A DNA stretch of 64,000 bases. Origin: Paramecium octaurelia (taxonomy: Eukaryota; Ciliophora; Oligohymenophorea; Peniculida; Parameciidae). Position 1 is the first letter of the stretch; each line of letters begins with the position of its first letter. This document shows positions 47,656 through 59,636 of this stretch, one piece after another. Location: positions 570,432-634,431 of the forward strand of contig CAJJDP010000011.1 of NCBI GenBank assembly GCA_905182995.1, given 5' to 3'. The notes beneath the pieces were generated by a model. It was not told where the DNA came from, did not search any database, and worked only from the letters and a program-made list of their open reading frames with translations. The translations under genes and the position numbers were made by a program.

Positions 47656-47683
47656 ATAAATAATTAATTATAACAATAAGGAA
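47656..47683. promoter_or_regulatory. 28-base divergent promoter region
   Basis: Only 28 bases separate the start codons of the PIG-O-like gene (minus) and the AMACR gene (plus). Both promoters and both 5' UTRs must fit here or overlap the coding regions. Confidence 0.6.
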
Positions 47684-48791
47684 ATGCTATCCCAGCTAAA
47701 AGTCTTAGAATTTGCTGGTTTGGCCCCCACTGTATTTATAGGCATGGTCCTAGCCGATTATGGAGCATAGGTCACAATACTATCAAGACATGACTCTCAA
47801 CCTTAAAATAGTCCCTTGAATAGAGGGAAAAAAAGCATGACATTCGACCTGAAAAATAAATAAGACATTGAAATTGTTAAACATATGATTAAAGACAGCA
47901 ATGTGTTAATTGATCCTTATCGTCCTGGAGTGTTGGAGAGACTAGGATTATCTTATAAAATTTGCTCAGAGATTAATCCAAAATTAATATATTGCAGAGT
48001 CACTGGTTTTGGCCAAAATAGTCCATTAAAAGAAAAAGCAGGCCATGATATAAATTTTATTTCCTATGGAGGAGTTCTCGGATATTGTGCTAGTACTGGA
48101 TCTTAAAAAAGACCAGCTATTCCAGGGAATGTAATTGGAGATTTTGCAGTGGGAGGAATGTTAGGAGTGGCCAGTATTTTAGCAGCTTTAATTAATGTTT
48201 AAAAAGGTGGGAGTGGGTAATAAATTGATTTAGGAATGGCTTAAGGAGCTGCTTATTTAAGTTAATTTATTTTACATTAAAAAAATGAAAAATTATGGTC
48301 TAATGGAATTGGTAATAATGTACTTGATGGAGGAACTCATTTTTACAATATTTATTAATGTAAGGATGGAAAATTTATGAGTGTGGGGTGTTTGGAGGAA
48401 AAGTTTTATTAAGAATTTGTAAAAGGGTTAATAGCAGGTGGTCTCAGTGAATAAAGGTATTTAATTCAGATTATAATTAAGAGGTTAATATATATTGGAA
48501 AACTAATTAAATTCAACTGAATGGGAAAATTTAAAATCAGAAATATCAACACTATTTGAAACTAAAACCAGGGATTAATGGGAAAAAATCTTCGATTAAT
48601 TTGATGCTTGTGTATCTCCTGTGGTAGAATTGGAGGAATATGAAACAAAAAATTATTTGGGAGAAAATGTGTTTATTAAAAGGAATGGTAAAATTGAAGT
48701 TAATGGATAACCCATATTTTCAGATTATCAGTTTTAATTTAAAGATATTCCAAAAATTGGTTAACACAATAATGAGAAACCTAGGTTATGA
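47684..48791 (+). CDS. alpha-methylacyl-CoA racemase (CoA-transferase family III)
   Basis: AMACR interconverts 2-methyl-branched acyl-CoA epimers for peroxisomal or mitochondrial beta-oxidation. One 25-base intron at 48456-48480, ending AAG, leaves 361 codons, 360 aa. Sequence landmarks: LKVLEFAGLAPTVFIGMVLA, DYGAQVTILSRHD, NRGKKSMTFDLKN, DPYRPGVLERLGLS, RVTGFGQNSPL, then KAGHDINFISYGGVLG with the catalytic His, GDFAVGGMLG with the catalytic Asp, and GQQIDLGMAQGAAYLS. The last residues, KPRL, resemble a peroxisomal PTS1 only weakly. The family III fold is certain; AMACR is the best match, other family III CoA-transferases are less likely. Confidence 0.9.
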
Positions 48792-49212
48792 TTTTATTTA
48801 TCAAGTTATTATAAATTCATAATTGTTGATTTATAATATTTATGAGCAGCAGTATTAATATTATTAAAGATAACAGAATTACCAAGGTCAAGAAAAAAAA
48901 TTAATAATTACTTTTGTTGAAATATAGATTCAAAAAACCATCTACATAATATACAGGGTTCTCTTACGTTCATAATTTCAATTATAAATATTATTTCTAA
49001 ATATTTTGTCAACTGAAAAGGCATGCCAATTTATTTGGATAAAGTAATAAAATTAATATCAAAAATAGTTATAATAGAATTGAAAAAGTTTAATTAAAAA
49101 TTATATAATAAAACATTTTTAGTTAAAATAACTGAAAACAAATGAACAAAATTAAAAATAACTTTTTTATTTATCTAGTTATTCTTTAGAAAAAGTATTT
49201 AATAATAATTTT
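48792..49212. other. intergenic
   Basis: AT-rich spacer before the kinase; no feature supported. Confidence 0.5.
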
Positions 49213-50347
49213 ATGATTTGTTCTTATGATTTATGTAACACATTGATAAGTTTAGATTCCTTAATGGAAGGACTGACAATATAATGTTTGTGGTGTCCAA
49301 ATGCTTTTTATTGTTGTGATATTTGTCGAATGTCAGATAGGTATCAAGCAATTAGAAATTAAATGTTAGCAAACATAAATAATTATGTGGAGGCATAGAA
49401 CAGACAGTTATTGTAGATAAATAAAATGTTATAAAAGAAATGCAATTATTGGAATAAATAGGATAAGGGAGTTTTGGAACAGTGCATAAAATATAAATAC
49501 ATGGATAATTGTATGCTCTAAAGAAGTTGAATAAGAATTAATGTTCGAAAGAAGTAAGAATTCATAAGCATTTGAATCATAAAAACATAATTTAGTTTCA
49601 TTATTTCATCGAAGATGACGATTCTATTTATCTAGTTATGGAATATGCACGTAAGGCTGTGTTAATTTTTAGCTCAAGGCACATTAACATAGAATAGAGA
49701 GAACTGCAATTTTTACAACATCTTTATACAATTGTGTGAGGCTACTATGTATCTTCATGAAAAAGGTATAATCCATAGAGATTTGAAACCTGACAACATT
49801 TTATTAGACAAAAATGGGAATCCAAAAATTTGTGATTTTGGCTTAGCTACTTATGAATGTGTAATAAGTAGTTTTTCTGGAACATTTGAATTTATGGCAC
49901 CAGAAGTGATTAGAAATCTACCTCAAACTCAAAAAATTGATGTGTGGTCATTAGCTGCTATATTATACTGGTTGCTCGAAAACAAACCATTAGTATAAGG
50001 TTTAATAATAAACAAATTTAGGCAATTAGATTGAGAAAATGCAGTAAATTCTTGATTTTAAGTCACCTTAATTTACAAAAATATCAAATCCATTAATTCA
50101 AGATCTATTAACTTAGATGCTCGTCCCAGATCCTGATCACAGAATTTCATTGCAAGGTGTGCTAAATCATAAATGGGTAGAAAGCATAGATAGAGTAGAG
50201 AAAGAAATTAATGATATTTCCACATAACCAAGTGTTTAAAGACAACAACAAATAGAAATCTAATAATAAATGTAAAAACAAAATGTTAGCATTTTGTAAA
50301 AAGTTATATCGCTTTTTGGTTGCGGAGGGAGAGAGAAGCAATTTTGA
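49213..50347 (+). CDS. serine/threonine protein kinase, 5' structure uncertain
   Basis: Kinase domain: [89 protein letters not shown] and the ATP Lys are present. Two 22-base introns in the C-terminal half are clear. The tail, [13 protein letters not shown], is short. Upstream, a Cys-rich piece ([27 protein letters not shown]) could be an N-terminal zinc segment but its frame differs from that of the kinase domain, so an intron there is unresolved or the true start is further downstream. Group is likely CAMK/STE-like; no regulatory domain is visible. Confidence 0.75.
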
Positions 50348-50438
50348 TGATGATTTTGATTTTAGATTATTGAGTTTTGAGTTTTTCCCACTTAATAAAT
50401 TAATAAATCTAACTGATATTCAATACATTATTTGAAAA

Positions 50439-52251
50439 ATGAATTCTGAAGTCTAAGACATTATAGATTTATATTAGTAGATAGTTTCCAATTTAGAATA
50501 GGATCCACAACGCGATGTTACTATGTATTTAATAAGTTGATCCTATAATAGAGAATAACTAAAAAATGAAAGAAATTATTGCACAATATTTAGAACCATG
50601 TTTCCATTTCTAGAGAAGGAAATTGATAATATTCAAAAAGAAAGAAATCCAACAGGGGAAAAATTGTAAGGACTAATCGAATTTTTAGTAAATCATCTTG
50701 ATAATATTTTTAGTCTTATCCAGTTTTGACGATGGATTTGTCACATATCAGTGGTCATTCTATAGCTTAAGGAGATTTGAGGCACCTTTACAACTTTTTA
50801 TAAATCTTGCTTGAACTATCAAAGCTTTATAAGGATTAAGTTTAAAAAGTCGAATCGAATATATCGAGCTAACGAATTTCCTAAGATAAAAATCCAGAAG
50901 GATAATTTGGTATATAATCACACTAATTTAGACTTTGATAATAATCCAGAGTATGAGTAATCATCTGATGGGGATGATGGAAATAAATAAACCTAATAAA
51001 TATAAAGAAATAAATCGGTAAAAGACTTGAAATAGCCTGGAGATAAAGAAAAGAATACCACTATTAAAAATTAACTATCAAATAATCAAAAAAAAGTTGC
51101 GGCTAAAGTTTCTAATTCAAAGGAAAATCAATTAAAAGCTATTAGCAATAATTTATTACCTGTCACCTAATTATAATAGAGAATTATTACACAAGATCCA
51201 AATTTGCCTGTAAAATACAAGAAGCAGCAATAATAATAGCAGGGTTAAAGGATTTAATAAACAAATAAATAACAAAAAAATGCAAAGTATCACTAAGATG
51301 AAGAATAATTAGAATAGCTTGCTTTTGATTTCTCAGATATTAGTGATATAGATTATGATTTCTTGTAATAACATGATGAAGAAGAAATTAATCAATTAGA
51401 AGATGATGATCCAATTAAAGCTAAATATTAAAGAGAATAATAAAAGGATAATATCCGAAAATTATTGGAAGAAAAAGAAGGTGAAGAATAAGGTGAATAA
51501 CCAGAAATTGATAATTTCATAGATTTTTAAATTTAAGTCATAAAGGAATCATTATCTAAAATGAAGAGTTAACCTCCAAGTGATGAAAAGGAAACTATTG
51601 AAAAAATCATTAAAAATAGAAATTAATATAAAGAATTTTTAAAAGATTATCTTAAGACTTATCAATAAAAATAAAAGAAACAAGAATCCTTATAAAATTA
51701 ATCAAAACGAAGTTAAAAGTAACTCACAAAAATGAATCAAAAAAAGAAGGATGATTTAAAAAAAGAATTTGAAAATGAGCATTTGTCAATGTATTATAAA
51801 TTAAGAGATGAAAAATTAAATTATTTAAGAAAAATGTAATATTTTATTAAATTCTCATAGTCATCGAATCATCTTTGAATTAGAAAAAAGAAAGATTATT
51901 GATGAGAAGAAAGATCATCTATAAATGAGAAGATAATAAAACATAATTACAAGAAATGCACTAGCATCTGTGGAGAATGCCTATAATGATAAGATTTCTA
52001 TGCTAAAAGAAAAACTGTAAAATGAGCGAAAGGAAAGACATGTTGCAGGAGTTGCTTAGAAATAAGTAAATTAATTTTTGATGATTTTTAAGATTCTGTC
52101 TAAATTAGAAAAGGAGTTAAGAGATGAAAAGATTAAATAAATTTAAGAATTAAAAGATATATGGAGATAAGAAAAAGAAAGATTCGATTATTTAATGAAA
52201 GATGATGGGGAATTAGAAAAGAGAATTCTTTAAATTTACAAAAAATATTGA
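50439..52251 (+). CDS. CEP95-like coiled-coil protein with N-terminal NN-CH-like domain
   Basis: Introns of 27, 26, 22, 25 and 27 bases (the last ending AAG) leave 562 codons. The first ~130 residues resemble the calponin-homology-like domain of CEP95/IFT proteins: LTMDLSHISGHSIAQGDLRH then LYNFLQILLELSKLY. An acidic, Lys/Gln-rich disordered middle (SDISDIDYDFLQQHDEEEIN) follows, then long coiled coils (EKRKIIDEKKDHLQMRR, RKERHVAGVAQKQILSKLEK). In animals CEP95 sits at centrosomes, so a basal-body or cilium role is a reasonable inference. The first intron (27 bases) carries an in-frame TGA. Confidence 0.7.
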
Positions 52252-52430
52252 GAAAATATATGCTATTATTAATTATATACCATTTTACAAAACGAATTTT
52301 TGATATTACAATGTTGAATATAACCTATACAGAAAAATTCTTATATTTAATTGATCTCTACATAAATATAAGGATTAAATAAATAATAAGGAATATTTTG
52401 TATTTTAATATTAACATAAAGAAAAAAAAA

Positions 52431-54029
52431 TCATTTTTTTTGTTACTAGTATTCTTTGTACAATCTCTCATAATATGCCTCATTAATCCAAGGTTGATCA
52501 TCTTTTTCATATTTTAAAGGAGGAAATTTAAATGAAAGTTATTCTATAATTTATTATTTCTATTAAGCTGAATTTTTTTTTGGTGGATATAAAACACCTA
52601 ATTCTGTATTAGCTATGTATAATTAAGTTGCATTTTTTTCCATTTTCCCCCAAGCACCTTAACTAAAATTATGACTCCCAATATATATAGATGTATAATC
52701 ATTTATATCTTCATCTAATCCTGTAATAATCATAACTTTTAAATGGGGAATGTTACCAGTATGCCAATAATAGTGGTCGGATCCCTGGTATTTGTAAAAT
52801 AGATGTTTGGGGAATTTAGGATTTTCATATAATTGCTTCTTTAAATACAAAGGATTGGCAAAGTCAACTCCTCCATGAGTTTAGTTTTCAATGTAATCTG
52901 CTGTTGGATATATTAATTTCAATTTTGATTGTTCTTCCTCTTATTGATTGAGAATCATCTAATTTAATTTTTTGTTGTTCTATTCACTTGCCAAAGGTTG
53001 CTTATACACTTTGCCTGTGCAACATTATAAGGCGAAATCAATATAATTATCATCTAATTAGCCTATGCTAGTAGTTTAATATGTAACACAAACTTATTTA
53101 GGGATTTCCATTTTGTTATTGCAGAGTTCCTAATATAAGACTGACTGAAGTCTCATCATACCATATTTAAATAATTGATTGCCTACAAATCTTCCTGGGA
53201 TGGATGTGATGAGTCTTATATTTACATCTTTGAAATCATAATCATCATATTTAATTTTAAGGAGATCTTCAAATTTATGAGATGTAGGCAATATTTCATA
53301 TAAGAATTCTCTGAGCATACTCTTAAACTCTTAAGAGCCTTAGTCTAATTCACTTTTTCCTATTTTAAAGTCCTATATCCACATAGCTTATGACCATATT
53401 GTCCAATCTCCAACATGCAAATTTTAACTTCCGATGACAATCCGAATAAATTTAGGAAATTTCAGAATCCATATTTTAGGGTGAAATGCACCGCCGAACA
53501 TACTTGAACCTAATTTAGACGGCTTAATCACCATCCAATTTGGATAATTTTTATATCTTTCAGTTATTTCAAGCTTTTTGTTTAAATTATCATTGTCATT
53601 CACAATGTAGAGTTGAACACCAGATTTTACAATGGGTTCTAATAATTCGTCTTCAAATCCAAAACAAGTCATAAGAGCACTCTCCAATGTTTTTTTTGGC
53701 TTTTAAGTTTTGACATCAATAAATGCATTTTCGTAAAGGATGTTAATAAATGGCAAGTGATGTGGTTGTCTTTCATCTTATGGATATTAGGTCAGACAAT
53801 TCAAACAAAATGTTCCAACAGGAAATGATAGTTTGACTTCCTTTTCCTCAGTTTATTATTTGATTTCATCATCTTCAATGACTACTATTTGGTCCTTGTC
53901 TTTTTATTTTTCTTTTATTCTTTTTTGATTTTCTAAATACAATTCCTTCTGAACTGTGTTGATCTCTATGTAAGATGAATTAATTTGGTCTTGTTCTTTC
54001 GACAATTCGTGAAGGGTTCTTTTTTTCAT
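52431..54029 (-). CDS. TDP1: tyrosyl-DNA phosphodiesterase 1 (Tdp1)
   Basis: DNA-repair enzyme of the phospholipase-D superfamily that removes topoisomerase I and other adducts from DNA 3' ends. A 533-codon frame without introns. After a Lys/Glu-rich N-terminal ~90 residues it shows ALMTCFGFEDELLEP, the first catalytic HxK motif in GGAFHPKIWILKF with VIGSQNL after it, LITSIPGRFVG, and the second HxK in GNIPHLKVM with IGSHNFSQGAWGK. Both catalytic His and Lys are present. It ends WINEAYYERLYKEY. The start chosen, MKKRTLHELSKE, is the first ATG after the upstream SR gene; an earlier in-frame ATG would overlap that gene. Confidence 0.92.
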
Positions 54030-54123
54030 AATGATAATGTTATGAGAAGAATTGAATAAATTATATTCAATTAATTGTTTATATTTCTTTTGTAATAAAA
54101 TGTGGTTTTTTTCCCATTCTTTA

Positions 54124-54770
54124 TCAAGATTTTGAGTTTGAATTCGGTCTTTTGGATGAAGCTGAATCAGAAGGTGATCGCTTTGGACTAGCACTTCTTT
54201 TTCTGATCCTTTGATCTCTTCTAGGGCTTCTGCTGTGTCTCTTTCTTTTGTTTTGATATCTTCTTCTTCTAGATCTGGATGATGAATAAGAAGAATATGA
54301 TCTTGATTCAGATCTTCTGTGACGGCGCCTAAAATTTAAATATCTTTATACTTCGATCTCGAATCGGATCTTCTTCTACTGCGTCTTGGTGATTTGATGA
54401 TTGGACAATTACGAGCCCTAGAAATTTAATTAAACATTTACCAATGACCACCTTTATTGCATTTGAAACATTTATCTTCTTCATTAGGACCTGTCTTTCT
54501 TCCTTTACGATTGTCCACCACATCCACTTTCAATTTTTATCCGTTGTAAGATTATCCGTTGGTGCCCTTCAAAGCCTCTTGTGCTTCCGACTCATTACTG
54601 AAGGTCTTAATTTCGAAATTAGTTCATACAACAAATGAATATGATCCCTTATAGGCTACTTCTTTGATCGTTCCGTATTTTTTGAAGATATCTCTCACAT
54701 CTTTCTCATCTTATACTTTGCTACGGCTGTACCCAGCAACAAATAGTTAATTAGGGATAATATCACCCAT
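54124..54770 (-). CDS. SR splicing factor with RRM and zinc knuckle (SRSF7/RSZ22-like)
   Basis: Introns of 24 (AAG), 24 and 23 bases leave 192 codons. The N-terminal RRM has the RNP2-like LFVAGYSRSKVQ, an RNP1-like GSYSFVTF, and EALKGTNG. It is followed by one CCHC knuckle, CFKCNKGGHWARNC, and a C-terminal RS domain (PRRSRRRSDSRSKRRH, SRSYSSYSSSRSRRRR). RRM, one CCHC knuckle and RS is the architecture of animal SRSF7/9G8 and plant RSZ22. It would act in exon definition and mRNA export; in a genome with tiny introns this is notable. The start MGDIIPNQ is preceded by an AT-rich spacer. Confidence 0.92.
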
Positions 54771-55045
54771 TAATTTAATTAATAAAATTAAATCCTAATA
54801 AAAAATTATATTAGATATATTTTATTCCCTTTTTAATTAAGCAAATATATATATATATCTCATTCTCGTTCTTCCCTTCCAATCAGATTGTAGATTTACA
54901 AATTCCTATTTAAATTCTTCAAATTCCCATTCCCAATTACTTTGTTTCTCCCCTGTAATTCAAATCCGCATTAGTATTAATCCAAATACTTCTTGAGATT
55001 ATGCAATATTAAAAATTAAATATAATTATTTAGATGAAATAAAGA

Positions 55046-56107
55046 TCAATCACTTTTTTATTGCCATATTTTTATGAAGTTTGAATAATCCCAAGTAATA
55101 AGATACTTATTATTCTTTGTAAATTGATAGAAAAAGTTGTGTTCAAATTAGATTGTCTAGATTTGTTAATACAAATTATTTGTATCCTTCATAAATATCT
55201 ATAGATGCTTGTTCCTTTTCAAAGCAACTATATCCTGACCTTGTGAGATCGAAGAGTTGAATTCAAACTGTTAATTTAAAATTCCTTTACGAAATTAGCA
55301 CATTGTATCTTAAGCTTCCTCATATAATTCATTTTCTGTATTAAAATTAAAAAATAAATACTCACCTTTTTATGTCTAGATTACCAATTAATCATTATTA
55401 ATGTTATAAAATTTCTTGTCTTTTATCATCTTAAGATTAATTGATTATCTCTTCTTCCATAGATTGTATTGATTTTTTGCTAAAAATTGCACCTAACCGT
55501 TTTAAGTTATGACAATAATTTTCGATTAATTCTTATCATAACTCACCTGATGAATCTGGGAAAGTTCATTTTAACCAATTTGTATGATTTATCTATTGAT
55601 CCATTGGTTTTTAGGAGATCTTTGCCAAACTATTATAAAATTATAATCCATTATTCCTATCAACTCATTCTCATCTTCGTTTAGAATCAACTAAACCACT
55701 TCGAATTCCCTTGTTTACCCTTCCTTGTAGATGAGGAATTGTTTATACCATTTACCATCTGGATCTAGAGTCCAAACGATGACATTGTCATTCCAACATC
55801 CCAAGGAAAAGAACATATCTTCTTTGTTACTATAAAGGATATTAGTAACACAGGATGAATGTCCTTATAGAGCTTATTCAATCCTCAGCGTCTCTTGGTC
55901 CTTCTGGCAAACCAAGATATCAAGACCACAACCCAACACCCAAATATTATTGGATTTATTAAAACCAAAAGCTTTGCACTGTTGAGAGTGTTCAAAGCTG
56001 GTGATGAGGTTATAATCATCTGAAGCCTCCCTTAACTTTAAGTTTGAGGCAATTCCAGAAATTTCTGAGTTTTACTTAATCTCCGAGCCCAGATTGTAAA
56101 CTGACAT
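55046..56107 (-). CDS. WD40-repeat protein
   Basis: Single uninterrupted frame of 354 codons. About five to six weak WD repeats can be seen: KSNNIWVLGCGLDILVCQ, GHSSCVTNILYSNKED followed by FFSLGCWNDNVIVWTLD, ENELIGIMDYNFIIVWQR, SKIIVITQNGQVQFL, and at the C-terminus NKYLITWDYSNFIKIWQQK. It forms a beta-propeller and probably binds other proteins. No diagnostic feature links it to a named WD family; ciliates have many such proteins. Confidence 0.75.
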
Positions 56108-56981
56108 AATGATATAAAAATAATGAATTGATTAAATCATTAATTAATCAGTTTTTAACTTAAATAATGATACATATTATTTGATATAAACAACCATAGT
56201 TACTATTTATTATCACTGATCTATAATTAGAACCTTCAATATTAACTCCATTCTTAATTATTTTGATTAAATTTTTCGATTATCGTTTAAACCAAATACT
56301 GCTGAACATTCAAGTTAAGATCTCTTTCCTTCGAATTTTAGAACTTATTTAATCGCTTAAAAGTATATATTCTTCTAAGTGATAAATTTAAGGATTGCCA
56401 ATTATCATAAACAGACTAAATTCTCATAAAAAAATGGAGAACCAATCAAAGTTTGTAATTACAACAAAAGCCCTAAAATATATTAAAAATAAAAAACTTA
56501 AAATTCGTTAGTAATTATATATATATTATTATTTGAATTTTCCCTCTAATGAAAATAAAAACGACAAAAAGGTAGACAAATAAGTTCATGTCAATCTGCT
56601 CTTAACGATCTGCTTGAATTTAGACTGATAATCAATAATAAATAATGAGAACACAGAAACACCAACATTAAATTATTCTCTAATTATACATTAAATATAA
56701 TACATTTATTTTAGGTAATTTCAATCTTAATCATGTTTAACCAATAAATAACATGAAATTGTGAATTATATATAAAAAATACTTTATTAATTTTAAATCT
56801 TAATTTTATTAATATATGTATTAATACTTGAAATTTATTATATAAATTCCTTATTATATTTATATTAAATAGTCAGGCCTACCTTGAAATACACCTCAAA
56901 ATAATGGATTATATATTTAATTTACAAAATTAAAAACTTTGTTACTTCGGTCCTGATTCAATATATATAAAATTCTAAATA
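56108..56981. other. 870-base gene-poor spacer
   Basis: AT-rich with no supported frame, repeat or RNA gene. Contains the 5' flank of the WD40 gene and the 3' flank of the rhomboid-like gene. Confidence 0.5.
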
Positions 56982-57923
56982 TCATATCACGATAATCATC
57001 AAAGTACTGACGAAAGCAAAGATTCCTAAAAATGTCCATCCAAATATTTTAGCTTTATCTTCATAACTTCCTTAGTTCATTGGCGGTACAATTGCTAATG
57101 AAAGGAAAAATCCTGTGATAAATCCTCCAATTTAACCATATTTATCATTATGATTGGTGTTAATTGCTGATAAAGTTATGACGAGAACAAATGTCAAAAG
57201 AATCCACATGAAACAACATAAAAATGCTCTCATTTCATTCAAAACTTCAAGTGAACACCAATTTAATATTATACACTAAATTAAAATAGAATTATACTCC
57301 AAAGAACGCTCCTATTAATCCATATATAGCAGTATTTGCATGTAAATAAATCAGATCTGTACAGCAATTAATAGAACTTCCAAATAATGCCCCCATGGCT
57401 CCGCTAAATATATATAATGAAATTGCTATGATTGGACCTGATGCATATTCAAAACTGGATAATAATATGAGTAAGAAGAAAACAATGCAAAAATAGTGAT
57501 AAAAATCTCTACTCAAAAAGATGCTTGTAAATAATTGTTAGAACATGAACTCGTTCTTGATTTGATTTGTAACTAAACCCCCATGACTTTAAAGTGTTGC
57601 ATCATTGATTTCTAGAAATTATCCTTGTTTTTCAATTCCTCCAAAAATACATAGAGTAAATAGTAGAGTATATACAAAAATAGCTAAAGTTGTAACAGAT
57701 TGTATCTTGTATCCAGGAAAATAATTATTCTATAACATTTCGAAGTAATGCATTTATCGGGGATTCGTTTTTACAACTTAAGCTCCTAATTAATTCAAAA
57801 ATAGAAATAACCAATCAATGGAAATCGTTTAATACTGTCTCCAAAATAATCTTGCAATGTTCTTTGTTGCCTTCTTTACTAATAATCTGGCTGATATTCT
57901 CCATAACCGTGTAAATTTGCCAT
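56982..57923 (-). CDS. inactive rhomboid (rhomboid pseudoprotease)
   Basis: Two introns (26 and 22 bases) leave 298 codons, 297 aa, with about seven hydrophobic helices. The rhomboid signature is clear, LFTSIFLSRDFYHY in place of the usual W-R-x-x-T/S-x-x-F-L-H start, and GAMGALFGSSIN and ANTAIYGLIGAFFG where active rhomboids have GxSG and 'GASGAIYGLLG'. The catalytic Ser position is Asn here (HANTA), and the C-terminal catalytic His of 'AHLGG' is Gln (YGQIGGFITG). The H of the first loop is also missing. Both catalytic residues are thus lost, as in iRhoms and Derlins. Its role is probably trafficking or quality control of membrane proteins. It is transcribed divergently from the next gene with 25 bases between starts. 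Confidence 0.85.
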
Positions 57924-57948
57924 TTAATTATTTATTAATTTTAATTTA
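57924..57948. promoter_or_regulatory. 25-base divergent promoter region
   Basis: Start codons of the rhomboid-like gene (minus) and the small basic protein (plus) are separated by 25 AT-rich bases, so promoters must overlap. Confidence 0.6.
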
Positions 57949-58446
57949 ATGTCTGAAGTAGAAGAAATTAATTTGGAATCAAATATCAAAAAGCCAAGAC
58001 ATTAAAGATAGCAAAATTAATCTAGGAACATTAGAAAGACTAAAAATAACTTCAATAGACAAAAAAATAATTCACAAAACAGAAATAGAGACAGAGATAG
58101 ATAGAGGAGGAATGATTGGAAACAATAAAATGGAGCCAATACAAGAGATTTATACGAAATTGATATCTACAACTTTCTAGCCAAGAATTAGATCTCTGAC
58201 CTAATAGTATTAGAATTGCATAACCTTAGAGTGATATTAGATCTAGATGCGGGAATTTGGTTAAAGTTCATATTATTGCCAATAATATACAAGAGAATGA
58301 GGCTGAAACTAAAGTAAATATTCAATTCATTAAAGGTAGTCTTGAAGGCATTTTTCAAAGATTCAAAGTCAGCAGATGAATGCTATTTTCAATACAATGA
58401 TGCCAAATTGGATGATTTATCTTTAAGAACAGAACGCAAATATTGA
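57949..58446 (+). CDS. small basic protein with possible Alba-like core
   Basis: Introns of 23 and 25 bases (the second ending AAG) leave 150 codons, 149 aa. The N-terminal ~65 residues are very basic and Asn/Gln/Arg-rich (RNRDRDRQRRNDWKQQN). The following ~80 residues look folded: RDLYEIDIYNFLAKNQISDL, CGNLVKVHIIANNI, TKVNIQFIKDSKSADECYF. This beta-alpha alternation could be an Alba-like nucleic-acid-binding fold, but it is an inference. RNA or DNA binding is likely given the charge. Confidence 0.6.
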
Positions 58447-59636
58447 TATAAAAATTATATATAAAATGAGATAAATATTTGATTTTCTTGTATTCACATA
58501 GTGTTCTATGCTATTTTATGAGTAGTGACTTAAAGCAATGACAACTTGTAAATGAAGATATTTATTTTAGACTGATTAGAAAATTTATTAGTTGGCTCTA
58601 TTGTTTTTCCATCTTTATATTAAACTTCTCTGGCTATTCTCAAGCTTTATCTACTTTCAATTAAGCAAATTTAATTCTTATTAGATCTAATTAGCAACTT
58701 TATTGATTCTAATAGACTTAATTGAAAAATATAGTATATTGATAAGATCATAATTGATTGAAGGGTTTTTGGTATCTAGAACCAAGCAATAACAATTTTG
58801 TAGATATTGTTTGAGATTTTGAAGAAAGCTCTGGTCATTTATATTATGCAAATTGACGAGTTAAAGAAATTTTAATCAAGTAGACTAGATTAAAATAAAT
58901 AGAAACAACTAAAAGTTCATTAAAAATTACGAAAAACGTTACAATTTCCATTGTTTTATAGTCATTATATAATCCTAAATACGATTGCTAAACAAAAATA
59001 GAATAAAGAAATAACTGTTGAACACTCTGTTAATTAGAAAGGATTGCTAAAATAGAATATTTCGATTAAATAGATAAAATAATAGTAATTTTTCTAATGA
59101 TAATTTAAATGGACAATAAATCCTTGTTAGTTTATGATAAGACTATTATAAAAATGTGATAAAATGAGAATTTTCAAGAAATAAATCCAGAATAAAGCTA
59201 AACTGATATCATATTGAATAAGCAATCAACTAAAATCAGAATTGAATTGATGAATTTAGCCACATTAGAATTAATAATCAATTTATTATACTAAGGCTAA
59301 ATGATTAGAGAAAAATTCACTCAAAGTTTCTAAATTTATTGAATAGGATACTAGTGAATAAATACTTATATAATTATTTGTTTCACCTCTAAGACATATG
59401 ACTTTAACACTAAATTAGAATGAAGCTTACACCTAAAAAATCTTTTTTAATAAAAATGCTCAGTGAATCCTCTTATTTATTTATATTAAAGAATATTTTG
59501 TAAAAGGATTTCATTTTAATAGTAATCTAGTTGAGCAAATATAAATCTGCTAGAAAAGGGAAGAATATAAATCAAGGAATAAATGTATTAATGGATTGAA
59601 TCATTTATATTAATATAATTAATAAAAATAAAACTG
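58447..59636. other. 1.2-kb gene-poor spacer
   Basis: Contains a plus frame from 58851 of about 85 codons and another near 59110-59330, each ending at TGA, in the same frame but separated by stops. They could be a decayed gene; chance is equally likely with one stop codon. Nothing else recognised. Confidence 0.4.

Noticed and set aside
50439-50700. TGA as Trp in the CEP95-like gene
   Set aside because: A 27-base GTA...TAG intron removes the TGA and keeps the frame, so ordinary splicing explains it. The same holds for the 21-base intron in the MGC gene.
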